Positions 11,327 through 23,600 of a stretch of 64,000 bases of DNA are shown here, piece after piece. The position numbers were made by a program, and so were the translations under genes. This DNA comes from Mercurialis annua (taxonomy: Eukaryota; Streptophyta; Magnoliopsida; Malpighiales; Euphorbiaceae): NCBI RefSeq assembly GCF_937616625.2, contig NC_065576.1:36048628-36112627 (forward strand), in the 5' to 3' direction. The notes beneath the pieces are model-generated. The model worked only from the letters and a program-made list of their open reading frames with translations, did no database searches and had not been told where the DNA came from. Positions within the stretch are counted from its first letter, which is position 1. Each line of letters opens with the position of its first letter.

Positions 11327-11884
11327 AGCGAAAATTGACAGGTGAATGCGGGTGGGTGATTTAACTCGGGTGGGTGAGTGACGGAGGGCGCGAATGAGTG
11401 ATTAATTAAATAAAATTTATTTTACGATGTAATTTTAAAATTTTTAAATTTTTTTAAAATTAGTGACGGATTAAAATCCGTCGCTAAATTCGTCGCTAAT
11501 TAGCAACGGATTTAGAATTCCGTCGCTAAAACCGAGACCAAAATCCGTCGCTAATTTTTTTTTCCGTCGTTGTCAAACGTTGCGACAAAAAATGTAGCGA
11601 CGGACTGTTTCCGTCGCAAATCCGTCGTTAAACGTGTTTAGCGACGGATTTCGGTCATTTAGCGACGGAAAAATCCGTCGCTAAATGACTGTTTTCTAGT
11701 AATGCACGTGGCTCCAAGACTCAAAGCTAAGCCTAGCATTTCAATCAACGACGATATAATAATGCTCGGTTTAACTCTGAGACTCCAACAACATGACATA
11801 TAATTAACCAAACCAATAGAGTAGCTTGTTTTAATCCATATCCATAATGAGTTTGAAAACATTTGGAAACTGCCTATGCAAAAC

Positions 11885-12988
11885 CTGATTCGACTTCGAA
11901 GCACGAGCAGTCGACGGGTTTAAGAACAATGCATAAATCATAACTAATATCATCCCCTAACTCTAGAGAGTACTAGACATAACATATGACTAGCATAGTT
12001 ATCAATCAATCCAAAGTACAATGCATCATAATGACATCACAAATATATAGCCTAAATGCCAAAACATAAACCAACGTAGAATATCCATACATACTCAGCA
12101 TAACTAGAGTCTTACAAAAAGTTAAGTACTATTAAGTTCCCACTTTGAAAAAAATAATTCTGAAGTCATATCAAATAACCTAATTAAAATCATAGAACCA
12201 AGTTCAAAATTCTAAAGTAGCGAGTTGCCAAGTTATCAAAACTATGAAGCTCAACCTCACATGTCGGGCGACTCAAGTCTAGCCCGATGCAAACATTTCC
12301 AAAGTATAATCCAAAGTTTTATAATCAGGAAAACAATGTAATAAATCATATCATTATTTGAAAAGTAATGTAACTCAATAGCTTAACCAAACCAATCATT
12401 AATCAACAAGCACACAAGGTATTCGATAAAAATTCTCAAAGGAAAACCATACTCAAATAGGAAAAGTTCAAAATACAACATCCCTAGCATGCTTTTAAAC
12501 ATATTTGATATAGCACATGCCATCGTAAAGAATTCAAAATCAAATAACATGCTTCTCGCAACAATCGGCTAAACAAACATTCGCAACACTTAAGACAATA
12601 CGGGCTCAAATATGTATCCCTAAACCCAAACACCTTAGACCATATTACAAATATTCCAAAGTCAATAATATATATGCAACTTAGATCCTAAGTCATTACC
12701 AATCATTGACTCCTAAGTCATAGCATTTAAGCGTAAAACTAGCCTGTTTCGTCAATTAAGCCGCTTGTATCAAAACAAACATGATTCATTCTTGCAAGGT
12801 CATTTATATCAGTGGTATATCATATATAAATTTAAAATAACAAACCAAATCAGATCTAAACTCCTACCAACATCCCTTAAACAATCGATAACACAATTCC
12901 TCTAGAAATTACCTAAACATGTTAAACAAACCAAATCATGCATTCAACAACCTAAATTATATATCCACTGATCCTAAATCATATAAAA

Positions 12989-13043
<55 letters not shown>

Positions 13044-13560
13044 CTTAGAACAGTATGCACATCATCTCAAAAAAGTTATGCGCTTACAACCCTCAAACAA
13101 CCGAAATTCACCATTCTACGCAATTTCGGCTAAAAGAATCGAGAGCATGCCACAATGTTGATACAACCAACAAGGTCAGTTCAATAAAATCGAATCCATA
13201 AAAATTATTATATATATCAGTAACCTAAGCATAGAATCTCAATTTCATAGATTCAAACCACACATATCGATTAGAAACAACAATCACTAAAAAAAACCCA
13301 AAAATTGATGAATCATGCCAAACGCTTTCCAAAATATGTAACATCAGTTTACATATGTCCAAACCATCATTTTATTCATACAAACTCAGTAGTATAAGCA
13401 TGGCATAATAAGAGCAACGATTCACTTCCTCAAAATCTTATATTATGCATTTTTAGGCAAAATCACAAAACAATAAATCCATGAATCAAAACGATATGAA
13501 ACAAACACCCAACGATGATGCAAAATAAGATAAATTATGTATTAACCAAAGGTTCAAGGG
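11885..13560 (-). mobile_element. Decayed LTR fragment (LTR B)
   Basis: From GAAGCACGAGCAGTCGACGGGT onward this follows the Gypsy-1 LTR: CTAACTCTAGAGAGTACTAGACATAACA matches 18536-18560, and CTCAACCTCACATGTCGGGCGACTCAAGTCTAG matches 18757-18790, both with substitutions. The first about 950 bp expected of that LTR are missing and the distal part is too diverged to align by eye. A pure (TA)n run occupies 12992-13039. Minus orientation is inferred from the relatives. No coding region is visible. Confidence 0.65.
12992..13039. repeat. (TA)24 microsatellite
   Basis: About 48 bp of uninterrupted TA. It generates a spurious Tyr-Ile reading frame. Confidence 0.95.
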
Positions 13561-13779
13561 GCTGGACCGAATTTAATTTAATCCACAAGCCTACAACGAA
13601 GAACACAATGTAGAAACCGCGTAGATCCTTGGACAATGACTTTCTATCGTTGGCCGATTTAATCCCATCTCTTAGGCAATTTTTCATGTCTAATTCTCTA
13701 GGACTTTTCGTGATTTCTCCTCTTGGGCGAATGCGCTTATAAACTGATCCTTTAGGCGTTAGTCTTCTAACTTCATCCT
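13561..13779. other. No gene seen
   Basis: A transition between the LTR B fragment and the minisatellite. Imperfect phrases such as CCTCTTGGGCG and CCTATGGGGC suggest that decayed minisatellite units already begin here. Confidence 0.4.
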
Positions 13780-14075
13780 ATGGGGCATTTTTATTTCTGA
13801 TTTCCAGCCTCTAGGTTGTCTGTATTTCTGATTTCCAACCTCTAGGGTGTCTTTATTTATGATTCCAATCATCTGGGGTGTTTTTATTTTTGATTTCTAG
13901 CCTTTGGGGTGTTTTTATTTTTGATTTCCAACCTCTGGGTGTTTGTATTATTTATTCCCATCCTCTAGGGTGCCTGTATTTCTCATTTCTAGCCTCTAGG
14001 GTGTTTGTATTTCTGATTTCTATCCTCTAGGGTGTCTAAATTTCTAATTATGTCCTCTAGAGAGTTTTGTGGTTT
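13780..14075. repeat. Degenerate 31-bp minisatellite, about 9 units
   Basis: The phrase TTTCTGATTTCCAGCCTCTAGGGTGTCTG recurs nine times with a 30-32 bp period and many substitutions. Weaker derivatives (CTTTGGGAGTG and similar) continue to about 14280. There is no open frame. Confidence 0.85.
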
Positions 14076-14314
14076 TGATTCCATGCTTTAGGTGTTCTGT
14101 GTTTTTGTGTTCTATGTTTTGTTTTCGTAGAAATTTTTCGATATGACTTCATGGGAGTGTGATTTTGTCAAATCTTTGGGGAGTGCATGTTTTATATCCT
14201 TTGGCGTAATTTTCTTGAATAATTCTTTGGGAGTACCATCTTTCGTCTTTTAGTGGCCTTATGCCTTTTAAGAGAGCATTCCCTTCATTTTTCAGTTTTA
14301 TTTCTCTCTCCTTC

Positions 14315-15640
14315 TGTCACGACCCAAAATCTCGGACCGCAACCGGCGCTAAGGAATGGGAATGGTAGTTCTAAAACCCGTAGAAAGGCTAAAAGAAAAT
14401 AATACAAAATTCCACATATTTGTTTTTAATTAAAATATAAAATTTTCTATGAATAGATCAAAGCTTTCAAACGTAATTTACATAAAACATTTAATGTTTA
14501 CAAAACATCCATCATCGTTTACAAACGACGTAAGGAAACCAGGGTCTTACTACGTGATCACACATATCACCTAGCCTTGCCATATACACATAAAAAAACA
14601 GTTTTGCGGAAGCGAATTGAAAACGTATACATATAGGAGTTTTGCAATATCATAAAACTGTTTTATAAAACCGTATTATCAAACCACTGACACTACTAGT
14701 ACAACGCTAACGATCGACATCGTCTTCTATACAAACTGCCAAAAAGATAGACTTCTGATCTAGGACAGAAGTCTGACATGCCAAAAGATTGGTACCTGAA
14801 AGGGAGCACTATGGCGGGATCTGTCGACAGTAAGTTAGTTCATAGTTTACAAATGAGTATACAAAACAAAACAATGCATAAACAGTTTTACACATGCATC
14901 CAAATACAAGTTTCCAGATGAAACCTTAATCCTCAAATTCAATCCTGATGATTCCAGATTGATCTTTCACATATACATGTTACCCTTATCATAGTCCTTA
15001 TGGTTCAGTTCGAGATAATTCCACTGAGTTTCCTGACCATATAGTACAGTCTCGAGATAATTGAACCTAGTATATATGTACTATTTCTTATATCCCACAA
15101 ATCAAAAATACAAAACAAATAATCCGAGATAATTCAACCGGGTTATATTCTAGCCATGAGTCCCGAGGTAATTCAACCGAGTTATCTCATGCTAGATCAC
15201 ACCACACAACGTCAAGCTCATGCACAGATGAAGTAATTCAAACACGTTAAGCTTAATTGGTGATCACACAATTCCTATTGCCGCTCAATATGAAAGCTCG
15301 TTTCATCGGATCTATATTGGTTTCAAACCAATGATGTATACATTTTACATGAGACATTTTGACAATGAATAATACTTATGCAATTCATATAAATAGTTTG
15401 AATTAAAAAGTAATGCACATTTAATACGTCAAATGTAAACATTTATAAACTCACCGCTTGCTAATCCTACTTTTATCGATCAACTTTCTGTCAAAGGCAC
15501 GTAACTCCTTTTGCGTTATTTGCTTTTGATCTAAGCAAGATACAAATAACATAGGTACTGGCACGCCGCCACTACACACCAGTGGTGCCGCTAGAAGACA
15601 TAGGCGGCGGCGTGGTAACGACGCTAGCTTACTTCTGGCA
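14315..15640 (-). mobile_element. Truncated Tekay-like LTR (LTR C)
   Basis: It starts TGTCACGACCCAAAATCTCGG with the ACCGGCGCTA and AAAACCCGTAG blocks of the other LTRs. Several GAGATAATTCAACCGAGTTA-type boxes follow at 15020-15200, then CCTATTGCCGCTCAATATGAAAGCTCGTTTC (about 15270) and CTCACCGCTTGCTAATCC (15450). A GC-rich palindromic patch with GGCACGCCGCCACT and GGCGGCGGCGTGG lies at 15560-15618. Similarity fades before the PMD pseudogene, so the 3' boundary is approximate. No terminal ...TTACA is seen. Confidence 0.7.
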
Positions 15641-15699
15641 CGCGTTCTCTAGCGACTTTCCTGGTTTTTCCGATCTATTTTCTAGTAATTCTGACTCTA

Positions 15700-17465
15700 G
15701 TTTTGGTCCTTTTATGTTTTCAAGATAAGGATCCATTCCGCACTTCTGTGAACTTTGTCGACACGCGTATTAGGTATAGTTCTTTGCCCCCTGCTGTTCA
15801 GTCCCAAGTAGATGTTGCAGGCTTTAACCGTCTTGCTAGTGTTTTGTTTATCACGACGAGGGTATTGGGACAGTGCTTCTCTGAGTGCGTTAATGGACCG
15901 ATGGATGGATACCATCCATTCTTTTTACTTGCCAATTGGGGAGTTGACTATGACTCCTTTGGACTTTTGACTCATCACGAGGATAGCCTTTGAAGGTCCG
16001 CTTGTGCCTTTTGACAGCGGTTTAGAAACCTTTGATTAGAGGGATGCATACATCTTTGAGATGCTGGTTTTTGTGCCGGAGATGAAGAGTCGTAATCTTC
16101 AACATAGTAAGTTGTTTGATCGTTACCGGTGTTGCATTTTCATGACTAGTGACGAGGTTAATCTGATCTCCCGTGCTTTCATCTGATATCTATTGGGAAC
16201 CAAATTGTTCTATAGCTCAAGTGCAACTCTACCTCTTTGTGTGCTATCGTCCTTGAAGGACTTAGATCAGTTCACGGCTTATGATTGGGGGTCCACCGCT
16301 CTAGCTTATATGTACACTAGCATGGACCAAGTGGTTCGTTAGGGATCCCGTCTTTTTGGGATGTGGGATATTGTTCATGTGAGTTCTTTTACTAACCCTT
16401 ATTTGCATCGCATTTTTATTTTTAATTTCTTATCTGGTTTTCTTTTTCAGATCTCGGGAATCCAGATGGGCATCTTAACTAGTTTCGACCCACTTTTGGG
16501 ATTAGGGATCCCTCTGCTGAAGTTTTAGGGTTTTTCACGTACTTTGACGTAATGTAAGGGAGCTGAGTGTACAGGCCTGATGAACGAGCTGGCATGGATA
16601 GACGTGAGTACTGAATTCCGTTCTTCAATTATTAAGTATTTGGACTGCAATGTTAACCCGTGTTACTGGTTGAAAGTGGATACGACCTTGAACACTCCAC
16701 CTGAATATTGTTGGCCTCGGTGGGTACTAGGAGCTATAAAAAGGTCGGGCCTGCGTTATCTAAGGCATGGCCCAAGCTGTCGTTCTTAGACTCTGAAGGA
16801 GCATGTGTTCCACTGGTAGGCTGGTCCATGTGCACGTATGGTCCCTAGAGAACCTCCTTTGTCGATGCTGCGTGGGAGGGACGTCATATCGCCTGCTCTT
16901 CGGCCAGATCTGAAGGGTATCCGGCTACAGATCTTGTATCTGCCCCTAAGTTGAGTTGTTTGAACCACTTCGCGAGGCATCGTCTTCTATGGAGCTGTCT
17001 TTGGTTAAGGCGTTTTTTATTCTGGGTGTTCAGGCGCAACGGGCAGTTATAGGGCCACATGTACGTATTACTTTTCAGGCTTCCTATTTATGGATTTCTA
17101 TGTCGCGGGTCTCGTACTGTCCGTGCTAAGGTACACGTGCCTGGGTCTCCTAGCCAAGTCCCTACTGGAAGGCAAGATGGTTCTGCTGACATGGTTTCCG
17201 ATTCCTTGAGGCAGATGCTGGAGAGATCTGCTCGCTAAGATAATGTACGCGGGCCCATACAGGATGTTGTTCCTCTTTGCTACCTAACGCATTCCTTCAC
17301 CTCTGCTGACCGTATTCATCTGAGTGTCTTCTGGTGCTTATGTTTCTTTTGAGGATATGTTTTCCCCCTCTGGACTAGTATCCTTTTCTAGTTTTCAGGT
17401 ACCCGTGTGTGAGGTCATTAAGCTGGATGATGTTTCTTACTACTAGCGTGATCGATGAGGGTAAA
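15700..17465 (+). pseudogene. Plant mobile domain (PMD/MAIN-like) gene, broken
   Basis: PMD proteins (the MAIN family and transposon-borne relatives) share a conserved N-terminal domain. The segment at about 15925-16040 reads LPIGELTMTPLDF then AFEGPLVPFDSGLET, a characteristic PMD block, after a frame change from the preceding frame (15703-15993). At 16186-16375 it reads YLLGTKLF, LKDLDQFTAYDWGSTALAYMY and GSRLFGMWDI, the second conserved block. In-frame stops break both. GTGAGT at 16379 and TTTTTCAG ending at 16450 look like a 72-bp intron, with a TACTAAC motif downstream of the donor. The reading is lost further on. Around 17460 GTAAAT could be the donor of a second intron into which Gypsy-1 inserted. 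PMD identity is strong; the exon model is inference. Confidence 0.7.
16379..16450 (+). other. Putative intron of PMD pseudogene
   Basis: It begins GTGAGTTCTTTTACTAACCC and ends TTTTCTTTTTCAG, is 72 bp long and T-rich, as plant introns are. It follows the MWDI block of the PMD reading. Confidence 0.55.
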
Positions 17466-17521
17466 TATGCAAAAATGCAATATCTTTTATTATATAGGTA
17501 TGCATGTATGCATGTATGTAT

Positions 17522-17526
17522 GCAGT
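17522..17526. repeat. Gypsy-1 target duplication, left (GCAGT)
   Basis: GCAGT directly precedes the LTR TGTCACG and recurs at 29064-29068 directly after the other LTR. Confidence 0.97.
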
Positions 17527-20500
17527 TGTCACGACCCATTTTCATGAATCGCGACCGGCGCTAGGGTATGGGTAATGTAGTACCGAAACCCGTAGCTAGC
17601 CTCCCATTTGAATCATAAACACATAAACCTGCAGAAAACCAATGCTCGGGGGCAACCGAGACTTCAGCCTAAACTAGCAGTTATAATAATCAACAGTTAA
17701 AATAACATGCTTATTCAATTCTGAGTCTAAAATAGATTTATCATGAACCAATATAAATAATATAACATGCCAAAGCAATATAACCAGTCGAACCAATCCG
17801 ACAAAATAAATAAAAATAACAAGGACGTCTAGTTACTACTGCGGTCTAAGAATAAAACAGTTTTACAATTTTATTAAAATAAAAGGAACCTCCGAGGAAA
17901 AGTAAATGCGGAGATCACCAGACTCTCTCAGATAATAACCCTGGGGAAAATTGGGAAAACAACGGGGTCAGATATACTGAGATGAGTTCATACCACTATC
18001 TACATTTATTAAGTGGAAAACCTTTAAAAACGTTTAAAACATTTAATAACGATATTACGGATAATAGTTGGAACCCTAATCCACAATTCTAAATAATAAT
18101 CATAATCCAATAGGTCTGGTCCCGAGAGCTGAGCTACACCGAGTTACCACTGACCACACTTATACCAGAGTCCCGAGAGCTGAGCTACACCGAGTTACTC
18201 TACCTGGTCCCGAGAGCTATGCTCACACCGAGTTACCACATTTCCATAAATACCTTACCCAGATCAATACCGGTGCGCACGCAGTCCTAATGATGCCCAT
18301 TAGGTAGCACGTTCCAACTAAGAGCCATAATATAAAAACAGTTCGAAATATACGTACAGTATATATATTTAATATTAAAATAACAATTTACTTAATAAAG
18401 CGGTAAATAGTAAATATAAACTCACTGCTTGCTAATCCACGTGAAATACCGGCAAGCAACTAACTCTGGTTCGCCTCAGAAGCACGAACAGTAGACGAGT
18501 CTAGACAAATAAAATAATTATTAAAACCAGACCCTAACTCTAAAGAGTACTAGACACCACATAAGACTAGCACAATTAACACGTAGTAAATAAACAATCC
18601 AAAATAACACAAATATATACAAAAGGTAATAAAGCCCAATTAAAATAAGTCTATTGAGTTCTCGCTTAAAATCCAATATATAAATATTATTTAATAACTT
18701 TAAATAATAAATAATTTACAAATAGTGGGTTTGCCGAGTTACCAAGTAACTACCAAGCTAACCTCACTTGTCGGATGACCCAAGTCTAGTCCGACTCAAA
18801 ACGTTTACCAAATATAAACCCGAGTTTATATTTATAAAACAATTTAACAAATAATAATCCATTTTAAAAGCGGAACTCAATAACTTCAATATTAAGTAAC
18901 CCAAGTTACAACCCCAAAAACTTAGTTGAATAAAACAAATAAAAATTCAGGGACCAAATTGTATTTTAACCAAGCAGGGACTAAATGGTACTTTTTCCAA
19001 TTAGGGGCTAAATTGCACTTTAGTCAATTTTGATAACCGAAATCAATTTAATTGCTTTTGTTTATAATTAAAACCAACAATAAAGTTATTAACCAAAAAT
19101 CCCCTTAATTAAGTTATAAAATAAGTTTAGGGGCTAAATTGTAATTTAGCCAACTTTTGACAAAACGACATTAGTAGGCAAATATAATTATCCGAGTAAT
19201 TATATTAACTAAATTTATAATAATAATCGTTTTCAATATTTAACTTATAATTCAAAATAAAATCCAATTCATTAGTAAAGTTTAACATTAAGTATTCATT
19301 TGATTCAAACAAAACATTTGGATGATCAAAGAGGATATTTGACCACCATCTTCAATTCAAAAGAACAAACCCCGCCCACCTAAGATTCATAAGGCAAACT
19401 TCATTCTCTCAAGCTACTGCCATTTTTCCGGGATTTAACTTTCAAAACATAATCAAATACTTAAACTCTACAATCAATCCATATCATAAATCCCAACCTA
19501 ACAATAGTTTGAATTTCAAAAATCATAAACCACATAACAGTGGTAGTCGGGGAAAGAGCATAATCATGGAGCCGAGATTTTAGTTCCGCTAACCCATCAA
19601 CAAAACAACGTTTTAAATCAATAACAACTAACCATTCAAGAGTGATTTGATTCAATAAAGCAACAAAATCAAGACCAAGGCAAATAAGGGATTCGGCAGA
19701 AACAAAGAACACCAAAACAGAAATTATAACTCACCCACGGCAACAATTAAAAGATGGAGCAAATACAAACCAAGAGCTATAACTATTTAACACTAATCAT
19801 GCCAAGGTTTAATCAACATGAATGAAGCAAACACAAAGCCAAAGGAGGAAGGAAATGGTTCGGCAGAAACAACAATCAAGGACAGTACATTATCAAAACA
19901 GGAAACGGAAATCGTACGGCGAATGAAACGAGATCAACGGCGTACCGTTCAGCGAAACTGAGGTAGGGAAACGTAGGTACGTGAGTCTAGATCGTCTGGA
20001 ATTAAACGGTTCTGATTTCGATCTAGAAACGAGAGAGAACGAACCAAATTACGCAATGACGTTCAAAGGCAAAATCTGGAAATTCAAGAATCAGAAAACT
20101 TACCGGACAGCGATCTTTGGCAGGTGATATCAGCTTCGATACTCAGCGAAATGATAAGCGGAAAACGGCTAGGGTTTCAGTGATGAGTGGTGAAGATTTT
20201 GTGTTTAGAAGTCGAGCTGATATAACGAGTGGAAACGGGCCGAAAACGAAGTCGAACAGGGCCACACGACGGGGTCCTAAGGCTGATATGTTTCCCGTAC
20301 GGGAATGGCTGTTCAGCCCATTACTCCCGTACGGGAATGCCTGGTCTCGAACGAGACCAGGCCCAAAAAAGGGCATTCCCGTTCGGGAATTCCAATTCCC
20401 GAACGGGAATGAACAAAATCATTTTTTTTTTTTGTTTTTTTTTTTAAAATATAATTATTTTAAATCGAACCAAAAATGAATCGAACCATAAAATTTACGA

Positions 20501-20582
20501 AACTTCAAATACCCCTCAAAACACATCCGGAACCACGTCGGAAATTACAAAAACAATTTTAAAAATTTTACGGGATATTACA
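17527..20582 (-). repeat. Gypsy-1 3' LTR
   Basis: 3056 bp, at the 3' end of the minus-oriented element. It contains three CCCGAGAGCTGAGCTACACCGAGTTA-type boxes (18122-18236), a palindrome cluster (20292-20410) and a T-rich run near 20420-20447. An 84-codon sense frame (19461-19715) also occurs in the other LTR. It has no recognisable domain and is not called. Confidence 0.97.
20292..20410. repeat. Palindrome cluster in Gypsy-1 LTR
   Basis: TTCCCGTACGGGAA at 20292-20305, TCCCGTACGGGA at 20325-20336, TGGTCTCG/CGAGACCA at 20342-20359, and a 36-bp near-palindrome built from ATTCCCGTTCGGGAAT at 20375-20410. The copy in the other LTR is 28773-28891. It lies 170-290 bp inside the 5' edge of the LTR in element orientation, probably in U3. 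Confidence 0.9.
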
Positions 20583-20594
20583 TTCTCCCCAACT
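20583..20594 (-). other. Gypsy-1 polypurine tract
   Basis: On the minus strand TTGGGGAGAA directly precedes the 3' LTR. This is where plus-strand DNA synthesis of an LTR retrotransposon is primed. Confidence 0.8.
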
Positions 20595-20699
20595 AATTAA
20601 AAATTCGTCCTCGAATTTAACACTATAAGTAAATCACATCAGAACAACACGTAGCACAAGTAAAAACTGCAAAGGTCACAGAAAATCAAATATCGTACC

Positions 20700-23600
20700 T
20701 CACGGAAAAAGAAAAGGATAGCGATTCCGCATATCCAATTCGGTCTCCCAAGTACACTCCTCTACAGAATGATTGCGCCAGAGAACTTTGACCATCGGAA
20801 TCTCCTTGTTCCGCAATTTACGCACCTGCGTATCGACAATCTCAACTGGCTGCTCCTCATAGGACAGCTCCTGGTCAATCTCAACACTCTGAGGTACAAT
20901 CACGTGCGAAGGATCAGAAATGCACTTTCTCAACATAGAAACGTGAAACACAGGATGTACTAACGACATGTCTGGCGGTAGAACCAGACGATAAGCCACA
21001 GCTCCAATCCGCTCCGAAATCTCATAAGGACCAACATACCTCGGTGCCAACTTTCCCTTGACGCCAAAACGAACCACGCCTTTCATAGGCGAAACCCGAA
21101 GAAATACGAAATCACCAACCTGGAACTCAATGTCTTTCCTCTTCGGATCAGCATAACTCTTATGCCGACTAAAAGCAGTCTCTAACCTCCGCTTAATCAA
21201 CGGTACCTTCTCAGAGGTAATCTGAATAATCTCCGCTCCCGAGAGTTTACGCTCTCCGACCTCCTCCCAACAGATAGGAGATCTACACTTGCGCCCGTAC
21301 AAAGCCTCATACGGCGCCATCTCGATACTCGCATGATAACTGTTGTTATAGGAAAACTCAATCAACGGCAAATGAGTATCCCAGCTACCTTGAAAATCGA
21401 GAACACACATCCTGAGCATATCCTCCAACGTCTGAATAGTCCTCTCAGACTGACCGTCAGTCTGAGGATGAAAAGCTGTACTGAAATCCAACCGAGAACC
21501 CAAGGATTCCTGTAACGCCTTCCAAAACCTCGAAGTAAACACAGAACCTCTGTCTGAAACAATAGAAACCGGTATACCATGCAAACTGACAATCCTGTCG
21601 ATGTACAACTGAGCCAACCTCGAAGCAGTATACGAAACCTTAATCGGAAGAAAATGAGCTGACTTAGTCATACGGTCAACTATTACCCAGATGGAATCGT
21701 ATCCCTGTCGAGTACGTGGTAACCCAACCACAAAATCCATAGCAATCCGCTCCCACTTCCACTCTGGAATAGGTAGTGGTTGCAGATAGCCAAAAGGTCT
21801 CTGATGCTCCAGCTTCACCTGCTGGCACGTCAGACACTTAGAAACATACTCAGCGACATCCTTCTTCATCCCGCTCCACCAGTAGGTACCCTTAAGATCA
21901 TGGTACATCTTAGTAGAACCCGGATGAACACTATAAGCAGACTTGTGCGCTTCTTCCAGAATCTGATCCCTCAAACCATCTGAATCCGGAACACACAGTC
22001 TCGAACCATGTCTCAGAACACCATCTACAAAAGTAAACTCAGAATTTCCATCCTGCTGAACTTCCTCAATAATCCGTTTCAATTGTGGATCCTCAGCTTG
22101 TAAAGCTTTGATTCGATCAATCAAAACGGGTTGCACTTGCAACTGTGCTAACAAACAACCAGTCTGAGAAATCTGAAACTCATAGCCTGAAGCTATCAAA
22201 CTGTGCCACTCTCTAACCATGGGTCTACGCCCAATCTCAGAAATATGAGCCAAGCTGCCCGAAGACTTGCGACTCAACGCATCGGCTACCACATTAGCCT
22301 TACCAGGATGGTACTGAATAGTACAGTCGTAGTCTTTCAGCAACTCTAACCACCTCCTCTGTCTCAAGTTCAACTCTCTCTGATCAAAGATATATTTCAG
22401 ACTCTTGTGATCAGTGAAAATCTCACAAGTAGCACCATACAAATAATGCCTCCAAATTTTCAGCGCAAAAACCACAGCTGCTAACTCTAAATCATGAGTA
22501 GGGTAATTCACCTCATGCTTCTTCAACTGTCTGGAAGCATAGGCAATCACCTGTCCATGTTGCATCAGAACGCAACCCAAACCAATCCGAGACGCATCAC
22601 AATACACTGTGAAACCATCAATGCCAGAAGGCAATGCCAACACCGGAGCTGTAGTCAAAATCTCCTTGAGCTTCTCAAAGCTCGTCTCGCACTTGTCAGT
22701 CCACTCAAACTTGACACCCTTCTGTGTCAGTTTAGTCAAAGGTGCAGATATTCTGGAAAAATCTTGCACGAACCGACGATAGTAGCCAGCTAAACCCAGA
22801 AAACTTCTGATCTCGGTAACTGACCTTGGCCTTTGCCAATCCATGACCGCCTCAATCTTCTTCGGATCAACCTTGATCCCATCTTTCGACACCACGTGTC
22901 CTAGAAAGGTAACCTGATCCAACCAGAACTCACATTTTGAGAACTTAGCATACAACTGATGCTCACGCAACGTCTGTAGTATAGTCCTCAAATGGTAAGC
23001 ATGCTCCTCCTCACTCCGAGAATAGATCAAAATGTCATCAATGAAGACGATCACAAATTGATCCAAAAACGGCTTGAACACTCTGTTCATCATATCCATA
23101 AACGCTGCTGGTGCGTTCGTCAGACCGAAGGACATAACCAGAAACTCAAAATGCCCATAACGAGTCCGGAAAGCAGTCTTAGGCACATCTGCATCACGGA
23201 TCCGTAGCTGATGATACCCAGACCTCAAATCAATCTTGGAAAAACACTTCGCACCCTGCAACTGGTCAAACAAATCATCGATGCGAGGAAGAGGATATCT
23301 GTTCTTGACAGTAACCTTGTTCAACTGTCTGTAGTCGATACAGAGTCGAAAGGAACCGTCTTTCTTCTTCACAAACAGAACTGGAGCACCCCACGGAGAA
23401 GTACTCGGTCTGATGAACCCGCTATCCAACAACTCTTGTAACTGGTCCTTCAACTCCTTCAGCTCTGCAGGAGCCATCCGATACGGCGGTATCGAAATCG
23501 GAGCTGTACCAGAAACCACATCAATACAAAACTCAATATCACGATCAGGTGGTAATCCAGGCAATTCCTCTGGAAACACATCAGTGAACTCATTCACTAT

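Larger units (their letters stand above)
10570..11704. mobile_element. Non-autonomous CACTA element
   Basis: It begins CACTACTAGAAAACAG and ends CTGTTTTCTAGTAATG, an imperfect inverted repeat of the CACTA superfamily terminus. It is flanked by a 3-bp CAC duplication (10567-10569 and 11705-11707), as expected for CACTA insertion. About 350 bp at the left end and 240 bp at the right end are filled with direct and inverted copies of a GCGACGGATTTT motif, like the subterminal transposase-binding arrays of En/Spm elements. GGCGGGAGTACTCCCGCC palindromes are interspersed. No transposase ORF is present. The interior (about 10920-11450) is AT-rich apart from a 5S-rRNA-like patch. The element interrupts LTR A. 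Confidence 0.93.

Noticed and set aside
19461..20479. 84-codon (minus) and 120-codon (plus) ORFs in the Gypsy-1 LTR, repeated in the other LTR
   Set aside because: They repeat only because the LTR is duplicated. There is no domain, and the 120-codon frame runs through the palindrome cluster and the T-rich run.
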